DNA of 64,000 nucleotides from NCBI GenBank assembly GCA_035610835.1, contig CM069454.1:63134207-63198206 (forward strand), given 5' to 3'. This stretch comes from Ophiura sarsii. Its lineage: Eukaryota > Echinodermata > Ophiuroidea > Amphilepidida > Ophiuridae. Both the position numbers and the translations under genes were made by a program. This document shows positions 54,217 to 64,000 of the stretch, piece by piece. How positions within the stretch are numbered: the stretch's first letter is position 1; the number at the start of each line of letters is the position of its first letter. The notes beneath the pieces were generated by a model. The model was given only the letters and a program-made list of their open reading frames with translations. It ran no database searches and had not been told where the DNA came from.

Positions 54217-54408
54217 AAATTGGACTTTGCACCGCCGGCGCTTGAGAGATCGCTCCGCTAGCCGTTCTACGCTAGCGGGGCACTATTTTTACAGTGGTAA
54301 TGGGGTAGCACTAAGGTAGGCGAGTTAGGATTGAAGTGCATAGTTATGCTTGAGCAAGGTAAGTATACACGCGCTTGGTGATAACACTCTCCCCGCGGGG
54401 AGAGGGGA
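54217..54408 (-). repeat. DIRS right inverted terminal repeat
   Basis: Mirrors 47217-47355 and then ends with its own outer extension GATAACACTCTCCCCGCGGG and GAGAGGGGA. The CCCCGCGGGG palindrome also appears in the internal complementary region. Confidence 0.9.
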
Positions 54409-55148
54409 ATATCCCTATGGAGCCCTATTTAGTGGTGTGATCCCTTATGCTATTTTTTGCCATCATTATTTTGGCAATTGGTAGCAAACTACACAATTGC
54501 AGCAGTCGCCATTTCCCCATCCCCTCATACAATAGCCGCTATCTTTAACTGACCTAAATCATCATTACGCATGCGTTGCGACCGTGGGAAAAGTCCATTT
54601 GACAATTTTTGATACATACATTTCTGTCGGATGGTATGGACTTTCCGAAGCCCGACGTCTCTGAACCATGTGAGTGTTTTATAACAAAAGTAAGTATTGA
54701 TAGAATTCAGGCAAGTTAAAACCCAACAGCTCTGCCCTCTGCCCCGCTAACGGCATTTCTAACCAGGGGGACAGTCCAACCCCCCTCCCACCATTGGCAA
54801 AAGAGCAAAAGATAAGGAGGAATGGTAACGAACATAGACAGTGCAAACGGGGAGGGGAGAGGGCACCCCCATAATTGTCAAGGTGGGGACGATGCCCCCT
54901 AAAAAGAAGCAAATTTTTGCGCGAAATTAGTTTCAATGTTTAATTATTCAAGCTTAATAACCTGGTTTTGCAGATGGCCTAATGGTATATATATAGAATT
55001 GGATGATTTACTGAGTTTTAATTTTTTTAATTTTAAAAACCCTCATAGCTCGACCAATACATTATGGGCTCAGTCTATATATTCAACACAATTGACAGCA
55101 AATTGACAGAAATTGACAGCTTGTCACTAATGGATACATGAAATTTAC
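54409..55148. other. Non-coding interval between two transposons
   Basis: No gene is seen. 54730-54900 has CCCCGCTAACGGC and GGGGGACAGTCC words with a purine-rich tract resembling the inner part of the hAT-type elements; ends were not found. Confidence 0.45.
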
Positions 55149-55892
55149 AGCTATAGCTCACCGGCCAACTTCGAAAAGCCTGCTAGTTAAGGCGCAGGGG
55201 TATGTGGAAGGCTAGAAGAAAACTTTCACTTTTATGTGATAGGTTGATGCGTAGGGGTCATCGTTATAGGGTGGATGTGAAAATTGGAAGTGGTGCAATT
55301 TTTAAATACTGGCGAAAATGGTTAAAAAATGCCTATTTTTGTTAATTTTCCTAAAAATTGCTGTATTGTAAATTAAAAAAATATGAAGGTTGTTATTTTT
55401 GACTGACACTGAGCTTCATAATATAGGTAATGGTTATATTGATCAACATTTTTAAACAAAACTACCTTTGACCTGTAAAATGACCAGAATTGTTAAAAAA
55501 TTAGCAAATTATGAGAAAAATCGTAAAATATTTTTTACATTTATAGGCTTGATTTGAAAATTTTAAAAGTAAGACAAATTGAGAATAGCTTAAAAACTGC
55601 CCATATATATCATACTCATAACGGCTTAAATCATAAAACGATAAGTAAATGCTAACTACTGAAGGAGAGCATTTTTATAAAAATGCTCGAAATGTCAATA
55701 AATTGGTCAAAATTTGAAAAATCTGTATTTTCGCCACATATCCCAGTCTTAGTTAATTGTTATTGTTCAATGACATTGTAAATAGTCGATAAGCAGCTAT
55801 GTGCAACATTGTGATGTAATAAGGCAGGTAATTTCTAAATTTTACCCGAAATAACTGAAAATTGTACTTTTTCATTATGTTCCGAATAAAGG

Positions 55893-57311
55893 ATGGCAAA
55901 GACCCCATTAATCTGCTTAGGACATTATAAAGTAAATTCGATCAATATTGAAATGAATGATTCTCCGTGTGAGAGAGGAGACACCCTTGCATGGCTGGAG
56001 AAAGATCTAGCGATACGAAACCTTCCACCATCAAGTGAGCCAACCCTAGGAGTTGTGGATCTCATGATGTTATTACGGATGGTGTGCACAGACACATCGG
56101 AATGCAAGACATTTGGAGAACTGGCAGACAAGCTGCTCACAACAATTATTGGATTACCATACCGCTATACGTTTGTTGTTGGTGACAATTATACCAATGC
56201 CGAATCGATTAAGTCCGGCGAAAGGGCACGGAGAGGAGCAGTACAGATGACTGAGATTAGGAAGATTACATCCGTAACACCGCTTACAATTCAACGTACT
56301 AAGATGCTTTCAAACCCGAAAAACAAAGCCAACATAGCCGATTTTCTGCTAAACAATTGGATTGGAAAGTGTGAAGAACAGCTATTACCAGGATATGAGA
56401 TGTACTTTTCAGGCGGCTTCCATGACATCAACCGAGCTGTGAAAGTAATGCCAGCTGGTCAACATACCGATATACCACAGCTCGGAAGCGATCACGAGGA
56501 AGCTGATTCACGTATGTTTCTGAATGTCGCCTATGGAAAGGAAGCAACAGGGGTAAATCAAGTTGTTGTGTGGAGTATCGATTCCGACGTAGCTGCAATG
56601 TGCCCGTTTTACGGCAAAGTCCTAGGATTGCAAGAATTCTTTTTCAAGAGCGGTACAAAACAGAAGAAGAGATTTATTCCCTTGTACAAGGTGGCAGCCA
56701 ACCTTCAATCGGACATGTGCACGCTGTTACCAATCCTTCATGTATTTAGTGAATGTGACTCAACATCGTCATTTTTTGGGAAGGGAAAGACTCGATGGCT
56801 AGAGACTGCTGTTGCTCACCCTGAACTAGCCGATGGCCTGAAAGGACTAGGATCAGATGCTTAACAAATAGATCCGGCAGCAACAACAGCAGCTTATGTA
56901 TCCTTTGTGATGCTCATGTATTCAGTCAAGATTCTACCATCACTCGACGCCATGCGATACAAAATGTTTGCTAAGAATAACAGTGCAAATGAGAAACTGC
57001 CACCTACATCAGATTCATTCCAGCAACACCTAAAACGGGCAAACTATCAGTCATTTATCTGGATGCATACAACCACGGACATATCTCCTAATAACAACAG
57101 ATGAATGTTAGACCACAACGCACATCTCGACGTTCCACAAATGATGCTCTTACAACTCGCACCAGAAGCCGTGCTGACGTTTGAAAAGACAGGATGTATG
57201 ACCATGATGTGTGCATGTAAAAAGAAAGAGCTACCCTGTACTGACGCTTGCGGATGTGATGAGGAGAATTGCGACAACCGAGTAGTTTATAGCATCAGAT
57301 ACAGACAGTGA
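55893..57311 (+). pseudogene. XPG/FEN-like nuclease plus CXC protein, two in-frame stops
   Basis: One frame runs 473 codons with only TAA at 56862 and TGA at 57102 interrupting it. The first 323 residues include GSDHEEADSRMF (E202, E203, D205), VVWSIDSDVAAMCPF (D230, D232) and SECDSTSSFFGKGKTRW (D289). This order of acidic clusters and the GCD/ECD..S..GKG end resembles the XPG-I and H2TH region of FEN/XPG nucleases. After the first stop: LPPTSDSFQQHLKRANYQSF. After the second: CMTMMCACKKKELPCTDACG with CDEENCDN, a half CXC (tesmin/TSO1) DNA-binding motif. The N-terminal part of the family seems missing here; related N-terminal relics lie at 15939-17090 and 19364-19985. Nonsense mutations suggest decay, unless read through. 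Confidence 0.65.
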
Positions 57312-58680
57312 TAGCGAGTGAACACCTTTCTTCGAGCATTACACAATACCGGTTTTGTAAGCCATTTAATTCTTCGTCAAGTCAATCTTCGTGTTTAGAA
57401 AAGATCTACTGATTCCTGAATATACCTTTAAAGGTCATTCTTTTCTCACCCTATATCTCATTATCCTTAAACATACCGGTGGTCTATATCTTGCTCATAT
57501 CATGTCATTACATATGTACCCATTTATCCAGTCTGCCTGTTTATAGTCGTTCTTTCATTAAGTTAACTTTCGGTCAGCATTTCTTAGATTCTTCCATATC
57601 ACTCAATCTCACTAGTGATAAGGCATGTAAGGCGAGTGATGTTATTAAATAGATCAACACGTGTCTTTCACTTTAGCTGATCTCCACGTTAGTAATTTAA
57701 GAATGTTGTGTGTTATCTTCTTGCGAACTGACCTACAGTGTTGAGCTTAATGTATAAACTGCTTCAAGAACTTGATCTTATCCGGCCCATTTCATATTTG
57801 AGACATTCGAATTGAATGTTTGCAGCATGATGTCTTTTAAGACAGTGGTATTGCAAGTAAACACCCAATATCTGTTTGTTAGATCTAAAGAAATTGTTAA
57901 ATATATTACATTTGCATGGCGATAACATGTAATGACAATGTGTGTATAGTCATATGGGCTCATTGTGTCCTTAATTTAAAACATAAGAATTGTACGTATT
58001 CAATAACACTATGCAGTCAAATATCAGAGTATTAAAGTACGATGTTTTCACCGATTTGGCTAGGTTTATGTATTTGTAACGCGTGCTGTAAAAAATAATG
58101 TCCAACATATACAATTTCGCAATGTCTTTTTAATTAATTTTTTTTTTTGGGGGGGGGGGGGGGGGGGGAGGGTTAACACTTGTATTTAATATTGAGGGCC
58201 CAGATAATTGATGAACATTATGGTGTTTGGTCGGGTTTCCGAAGATCATTGATCTTTTAATGTATTCACATTATTTTACATTATTTATTTATTTATTAAA
58301 ACAATTATGTATTTTCGTACATTTTTGGTAACATTGAGACATACACTTTGAACAAAATAAGATATATAGTATTACAAATCAGGTTTCGATACATCTGAAA
58401 ACAAAAAAATAACAGAAAAACACCTTAAATTAGATAAGTAAACAGTATTTTTTAATTTTTGCTCATTTTTGCGATTTGTATCAAATTGTAGTCTTCTGGA
58501 CCAATCCCTCACTAAAAAAAATATCGTATTTATGTAATTTAGTAATTAAAATACATTCACTATCTACGTATGCACTTTTTAAAAACAATACCATTCCTCT
58601 AGCTATTTTCAACCTCAAGAAATAAGCAAAAGTGTAACCAATTATTTCATAATTTTCGTAATTTGGGGGCTTTTTGGTCC
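57312..58680. other. 3' part of the transposon, no coding sequence
   Basis: AT-rich sequence between the CXC end and the right inverted repeat, including a G-run at 58150-58168. No further ORF of interest. Confidence 0.5.
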
Positions 58681-60250
58681 GTTCTGGTCACTTTTTGCCC
58701 TAAAAATGTAACATATTCTAGTTGAATGAGGTGTCGTTTTATTCACTATATAGTAAGCTACATTCTAGCATTGAAAACAGAATTTCAACGACAACCCCTT
58801 TGGTAGAAAACGGGGTTTTAGTTATAATCATAAAAACGTGCCATTTTCACTCATTTTTTGGTTATATTAAAAAACTGCACCACCTTCAATTTTCACATCC
58901 ACCCTAGTGATGACCCAAATACATCAATATATCACCTAAAAGTGATGGATATCTTCTAGCTTTCCACATACCCCTGCAGCCCATTTTTCACTGCTGGCCG
59001 GTGAGCTATAGTCGCTAGCTGAGCTTCTGCATCATTTTTGCTCTCGTTTATTAATGTGGTGAGATTTTTTTTTCAGTGGTGAGATTCGGATTATATATCG
59101 ATTTGCATTGATTTTAAGTCTATAAAAGATTTAATTTTATCTTAATTTCAAAGTGAAAAATATTTCGACTCTGTCTTTCATTAATATATAATATGAGCAC
59201 GACCCAATTTTCTTACAAATTTGGAGCAAAAACGGCTGAAGAGCATCATTTTACTATATAACACACATTTCCATGTTTTGATTTTACTTGTAATAATGAA
59301 TCCCCTCGCCATGGTTATCCGATCAAAGATCTACCTAAGCATGTTATCAATCAGGGGTTTAACAAATCAAGTTTAAACATTGTTTTTGAAACTCATTTGT
59401 CACCGATATCAACACATATCGAGGGGGGGGGGGGGGGGACTTATCAGGTTTTATTTTAGCCTAAATAAAGACAAAAATAGGGCTTTCAAAGTATCAAAAT
59501 GTCTATAAGAGTAATCTGGGCAAGTCTCTAGAGGATATAACCCAAAACAAATTACACTTTGAGTTTACCTTGTATACAATACATTATGCGTGATAGATAA
59601 AAAGACTATTTAAGAGTATTATTATTTCAAAATTGAAATGTTTCTCACCCATACCCCTGAAATTCGGCAATTTCCACATTTGCATCTAAGGTTTAACATA
59701 GGGTGAGCACGTCATTGCGTGGTCAGTTTCAATGTTCATTGAGTTTTTAAAACATCGTATTTGAACATTATGTGGGTAGTTTTAGTCATAATTATTATTT
59801 TGTATATACCAATTAATATCAAGAAAAACTGTCAATTTAGTTAATTTAAATACTACCTTTAACTTAAGTTATGTTATTTAAATAACGTATCGATTGTCAA
59901 ATTCTAATGTTAGATTTTTTGCCAATTTGGGGCACTTAAAGGCCATTTTGCAGAATTTCAGAAGTTTTTAAAAATCTCTGTCATTAATCATGAGAAGTTG
60001 ATGAGACTAATAATGTTTCAAATTACGTTAAAGGTCTATTTATACGATGTTTTAACAACTCAATGAGCTATGAAACTGACCACGCAATGACGTGCTCATC
60101 CTATATTAAACCTTAGATGCAAATGTGGAAATTGTAGGCCCCAAATTGCCGAATTTTGTTGGGGTATGGGTGAGAAACGTTACATTTTTTGAAATAATAA
60201 TAGGCCTAAATTGTCTTTTTATCTATCACGCATAATGTATCTTATATATA

Positions 60251-61355
60251 CAGGGTGTCCCAAAAGTCTATGCATGTTTTTGAAGAGTCATATCTCATAA
60301 AATATAAATCATATGGTATACATTTAACCATATTTTGATAGACGAGACTTAGGAAATTATTTTAATACCAAACACAACCCTATTGGTGAACCCACAACAT
60401 TATGAAACTGGTTGAAAGTTTTTGACCATGTGCCAGACCAACCCATACCAAGTACCACACATTGTTGCTAAAATCAGGTGCGCATAAATTAACAGTATGA
60501 AAGCAACGTTGCGCATTAGTCACAGTTCACTGCTTACCTTGCAACATTAATGTTAATACCAAACTCGGTCACTCATAACATAAATAGGCGTAGTAGACAA
60601 CATTGCACAGCAAAAGTCTTCATTCAAGATGGTTAACAGCATATTTAAGCGAATACAAATTGTATGGTTCTACGCTAAATCAAATTCAGTTCAACCTACT
60701 CAACAAAAATTCAGAAAACATTTCAAAGTGAAACGCGCACCAGGAAGAATATCCATTCTGAAGTTGGTGGATACATTTTTGAACACAGGAACTGTGCATG
60801 ATTTGTATCGATGTGGTAGAAAGACTAGTAGATCAACAAGTCACATTGATGTCATAAGACATGCAGTAGCCAAAAGTCCAAAGAGATCTATTCGCCGACC
60901 TTCCGCAGAAAACAAGATTAAAAGATCAACTGTTCACATAATTGTGCGTAAGGACTTAGATTCCATACAAGATTCAGATAAAACAAAGCATTAAAGCAGC
61001 GGACAGATATAGTTTGTTATTATATAGATATTAGATAGGATCACTGTAATGTAAAATTATAAATATAACAATTGACGGATCACTTTCCGTGTAACCAACT
61101 CTACCCGTCTTTTTTGTTAATCTCAATAGGTATGGATTTATGAACTTTATTCCTCCGAAGTATAAAATTACATGTTTGCAGTAATACATATTTTACTTCT
61201 AGGGTGGCATTACCAACAGATGTTACTCCAATGTTTGGTATCAACATTATTTCCCACATCTCCTCTTTCTAAATATGTATTCATATTTTCAATACGACTT
61301 ATATTTTGAAAAATACAAATCTTCAAAGTCGTGCATAGACTTTTGGGACACCCTG
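60251..61355 (+). mobile_element. mariner-like element, internally deleted
   Basis: Ends CAGGGTGTCCCAAAAGTCTA and TAGACTTTTGGGACACCCTG are perfect inverted repeats, flanked by TA on both sides, as for Tc1/mariner. Length is 1105 bp. It sits inside the right arm of the foldback element, so it came later. Confidence 0.88.
60629..60994 (+). CDS. mariner-like transposase N-terminal DNA-binding domain only
   Basis: 121 codons. The frame opens MVNSIFKRIQIVWFYAKSNS, continues with a helix-turn-helix (QKFRKHFKVKRAPGRISILK), the linker (GTVHDLYRCGRKTSR) and a second HTH (RHAVAKSPKRSIRRPSAENK, then STVHIIVRKDL). This matches the paired-like N-terminal domain of mariner/IS630 transposases. Right after DL a one-base shift changes the frame and TAA follows at 60992. 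No DDE/DDD catalytic domain is found in the remaining 360 bp. The product could bind the inverted repeats but not transpose. Confidence 0.75.
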   Translation: MVNSIFKRIQIVWFYAKSNSVQPTQQKFRKHFKVKRAPGRISILKLVDTFLNTGTVHDLYRCGRKTSRSTSHIDVIRHAVAKSPKRSIRRPSAENKIKRSTVHIIVRKDLDSIQDSDKTKH

Positions 61356-61789
61356 TATATAAGGTAAACTCAAAATGTAATTTGTTTTGGGTAGGAAATT
61401 GCCCAGAGTAGGCCTACTGTCATTGACATTTTGAAACTTTGAAAGCCCTATTTTTTTCTCTTTATTTAGGCTAAAATTAAACCTGGTCACCCCACCGAAA
61501 TGTTTTGATATCAGTGACAAATGAGTTTTAAAAAAACATTTGTTAAACTCGATTTGTTAAACCCCTGATTGATAAAACAAGCTTAGATATATAGGTCTTT
61601 AATCGGATAACCATGGCGAGGTGATTCATTATTGCGAGTAAAATCAAAACATGGAAATGTGTATAGTAAAATGATGCTCTTCAGCCGTTTTAGCTCAAAA
61701 TTTGTAAGAAAACTGGGTCGTGTTCATGATATTAATGAATGACAGAGCAGAAATATTTTTTACTTTGAAATCAAGATAACATTAGGAAA

Positions 61790-62047
61790 CAATTGCTGGT
61801 ATCAAATTTCAGTTATGTTCCCCCACCACCTAAAAAAATAAATCAAGAATCCAACACACCCACCTTAACACTCTGCATCCGACGGAATCCACTAGCCCAA
61901 ACCCCAACTCACAGTCCAACTATACAACCAGTGCCCAATGCCCTCTCCATCCACAATACTACCTCCACCACCACACCTCCTCCATCACAACCCCATCATA
62001 ACCTCCCAACGCCTACCGTAAACTCCCAGCCCCACCATAAATTCCCA
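61790..62047. other. ACC/CCA-rich low-complexity sequence
   Basis: CCAACCC and CCACC words dominate from 61820 to 62047, and similar words follow the next element at 63735-63770. No gene seen. Confidence 0.6.
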
Positions 62048-62055
62048 ACCCTTAT

Positions 62056-63706
62056 CAATGGCGTATCCAGGACTGTTTGGATGGGGGGGGGGGGGGGCCA
62101 AAAAAACCTGAAAGCCATCTTGTTGATCTTAAATATTGAAACGTTGAACCTAATACGCGCGAAGCGCGCACAAAATTGTGATTTTAACACTAAAAATGTA
62201 GAGTATGACGTTTTTAACGTCCCCTACATAGTATTTTAAGTATTTGGTGTGGTTTGAGGGCCAATATTATATTAAAACCTCTAGAAACATTCGCGCGGAG
62301 CGCGCAAAATTTTAGAGTCTTTGAGTTTTTGAACTAAAATGGTCATGAAAAACTGTCCTGAAGCCATCTTGTTAAGCTTAAATAATGAAATATTAAAACT
62401 AAAACGCGCGCGGAGCGCGCAAAAAAATTGCATTTCTAACACTAATGGTCCTGTATGATAATAACGTCCCCCACATAATATTTAGACTTTTTGGTGGGGT
62501 TTGAGGGTCATTATAATGTTAAAACCTATTCACGCGGAGCGCACAATATTTTTGAGTTTTTGAACTAAAATTGGTCATGGAAAATTGTCCCGAAGCCACC
62601 TTGTTAAGATTAAATAATGAAATATTGAAATTAATTTCAATTTCTAATGGCATTTCTAACACTTAAATGGTCCGGTATGATGTCCCCAAATAATATTTAA
62701 AATAGTTTATATGGTTTGAGGGCCATTATAATGTTAAAACCTGTAGAAAATATGCGCGCGAAGCGGGCAAAATTCGAGTTTTAACTAAAATGGTCATGGA
62801 AAACTGTCCTGAAGCAACCGTGTTAAGCTTAAATAATGAAATATTAATATTAATACGCGCGCGGAGCGCGCAAAAAAATTGCATTTCTAACATTAATGGT
62901 CCAGTATAATAACGTCCCCCACCTAATATTTAGAATTTTTGGTGTGGTTTTTGCATTAAAACTTTGGTCCAGTATGATGTTTTTAATGTCCCCCACATAT
63001 TTAGAATATTTGGTGGGTCTGACCCATATAATGTTAAAACCTGCAGTAAATATTCGCGCGGACCGCGCAAAACTTTTGACTTTTATAACTAAACTGGTCA
63101 TGGAAAACTATCCTGAAGCCATCTTGTCAAGCTTGAATAATGAAACATTGAAACTAATGCGCGAAGTACGCAAAAATTGACATTTCTAACACTTAAATTG
63201 GTCCAGTATGACGTTTTTAACGTCCCCACATAATATTTAGAATGTTTGGTGTGTTTTGAGACCCATTATAATGTTGAAACCTGTTGAAAAAGTGAGCACG
63301 AATCGAGCAAGAAAAAAAACCCAGTTCTTAAACAAAAATGGTCCAGAAAAAACGTTCCTGAAGCCCTCTTGATAAGCTTGAATAATGAAACATTGAAACT
63401 AATACGTGCAAATCGCGCAAAAATTGGCAATTCTAACATTATAAGGTCTAGTTTAACGTTTTTAACGTCCCTCACATTAAAATGATGGGGACGTGACCCC
63501 GTACCCCCCCCATTTGCGCCGCATATATCCCTACCATTCCTCCTCCCCTACCTCCTTCTCTTCCTCCTTCTCCTCTTCCTCCTTCTTCTCCTCTTCCTCC
63601 TTCTTCTCCTCTTCCTCCTTCTCCTCTCCCTCCTTTTTTTTTTACACTTTTTTCAATGGGGGGGGGGGGGGGCATGGCCTGCTGGGCCCCCCTGGATACG
63701 CCACTG
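62056..63706. mobile_element. Non-autonomous hAT-type element with internal satellite
   Basis: Ends CAATGGCGTATCCAGG and CCTGGATACGCCACTG are flanked by the exact 8-bp repeat ACCCTTAT at 62048-62055 and 63707-63714. The interior from 62110 to 63480 is a tandem array whose units carry CCTGAAGCCATCTTGTTAAG, an ATGAAA(T/C)ATTGAAACTAA stretch, GCGCGGAGCGCGC-type hairpins and ACGTCCCCCACATAATATTT. A pyrimidine tract (63530-63640) and G-run close the right side. No transposase. Same family as 40195-41942. Confidence 0.9.
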
Positions 63707-63714
63707 ACCCTTAT

Positions 63715-63853
63715 CATCATTAACTCCCCCATCATAGCCTCCAACCCACCACAAACCCCCGCCTAACCACAGCACAAAAAAGTACATCGCAAGTTTTAAG
63801 CGCTATAGCAATCGCTTTCTGTGTATTGCGATTTATCGTCACATGTAAAGCGT
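63715..63853. other. Non-coding sequence, no gene seen
   Basis: A short CCA-rich stretch is followed by plain sequence. Confidence 0.4.
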
Positions 63854-64000
63854 ATACAGGGTGACCCAAAAAATGTTAACACTCCGGGCACATAAGATAT
63901 CTTAAAAGGACAGGAACACACGGGTCTAATCTTGATGTATTATGAAAGCTGAGTAAATAAGCTTTCATTTGCATTTTATTGCGTTCCAATTGTTTATTTA
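63854..64000 (+). mobile_element. Start of a second mariner-like element (cut by window edge)
   Basis: TA is followed by CAGGGTGACCCAAAAAATG, a terminus closely resembling the mariner-like end at 60251. The other end lies outside the window. Confidence 0.5.

Larger units (their letters stand above)
47188..54408 (+). mobile_element. DIRS-type tyrosine-recombinase retrotransposon, structurally complete
   Basis: Inverted terminal repeats (47188-47355 and 54217-54408) flank gag-like, RT/RNase H/methyltransferase-like and tyrosine recombinase ORFs. An internal complementary region (54033-54146) joins the reverse complements of both outer ends. This is the diagnostic DIRS architecture, thought to template a circular intermediate that the recombinase integrates without target duplication. 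Its GC content is much higher than the surrounding DNA. Frameshifts exist in gag and at the RT/RNase H junction; the recombinase frame is intact. Confidence 0.93.
55150..59010 (+). mobile_element. DNA transposon encoding an XPG/FEN-like nuclease with CXC motif
   Basis: The left end CTATAGCTCACCGGCC and right end GGCCGGTGAGCTATAG are inverted. The similarity continues inward for about 180 bp (CAGGGGTATGTGGAA.GCTAG, then GGGTGGATGTGAAAATTG and a GGTGCA stretch). The interior holds one broken ORF (55893-57311) and long AT-rich flanks. A G-run is at 58150-58168. Target duplication could not be fixed. The combination of XPG-like nuclease and CXC domain recalls the Academ superfamily, but this is inference. 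Confidence 0.7.
59135..61789. mobile_element. Long-inverted-repeat (foldback) element with nested mariner
   Basis: 59135-59760 is mirrored by 60040-61789 once the nested element 60251-61355 is removed. Matching words include AAAACTCAATGAACATTGAA-type ends, GAGCACGTCATTGCGTGGTC, CCTCGCCATGGTTATCCGAT and TTCTTACAAATTTGGAGC. Arms are about 620 bp and the middle about 280 bp. A shorter relative is at 45107-45670. A G-run near 59423-59438 interrupts the left arm. Confidence 0.78.

Overview
The window is nuclear DNA of an animal. It is AT-rich, intron-bearing and crowded with transposable elements. The TE mix (a DIRS element, a Penelope-like element, RTE- and CR1/L2-type LINEs, hAT, piggyBac-like and mariner-like elements, tRNA-headed SINEs), the frequent TAGGCCTA words and the long G/C homopolymers suggest a marine invertebrate deuterostome such as an echinoderm or hemichordate. 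That assignment is inference; no species-specific marker is visible.

Two host genes are partly visible, both on the + strand. At the left edge (1080-3479) are the last two coding exons of a SHIP2/INPPL1-like inositol 5-phosphatase: a proline-rich tail exon and a C-terminal SAM exon, joined across an intron that appears to be of the rarer GC-AG type. From 23409 to at least 38237 lie five exons of a secreted protein: a signal-peptide exon, a two-exon Calx-beta domain and two further exons. All its introns are phase 1, and the gene continues to the right or is broken after 38237. Its introns hold most of the mobile elements between 23.5 and 38 kb.

The rest is repeat-derived. 3.7-6.5 kb: a TTAA-flanked MITE and three small TA-type MITEs. 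8.5-10.3 kb: LINE remnants split by a TTAA-type MITE. 11.5-15.2 kb: tRNA-headed SINEs and a DNA element with perfect 29-bp inverted ends. 15.5-20 kb: two copies of a transposon-like coding remnant, one split by a LINE fragment, plus a minus-strand LINE. 24.3-25.5 kb: a Penelope-like 3' end with a GIY-YIG endonuclease, between perfect 41-bp inverted repeats. 25.5-26.4 kb: an element carrying six near-palindromes at about 175-bp spacing. 33.1-37.5 kb: nested inverted repeats, a LINE and a 1.2-kb palindrome. 40.2-41.9 and 62.1-63.7 kb: two related hAT-type elements with intact 8-bp target duplications. 42.4-44.5 kb: an inverted-repeat element.

47188-54408 is a structurally complete DIRS-type retrotransposon. 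It has inverted terminal repeats, an internal complementary region, a gag-like region, RT, RNase H, a methyltransferase-like segment and a tyrosine recombinase. It has a few frameshifts but its recombinase is intact. 55150-59010 is a DNA transposon with about 180-bp inverted ends. It encodes a protein with an apparent XPG/FEN-like nuclease signature followed by a tesmin/TSO1-type CXC motif, read in one frame broken only by two stop codons. This is the least familiar system in the window. 59.1-61.8 kb is a long-inverted-repeat element carrying a nested mariner-like element that keeps only its DNA-binding domain.
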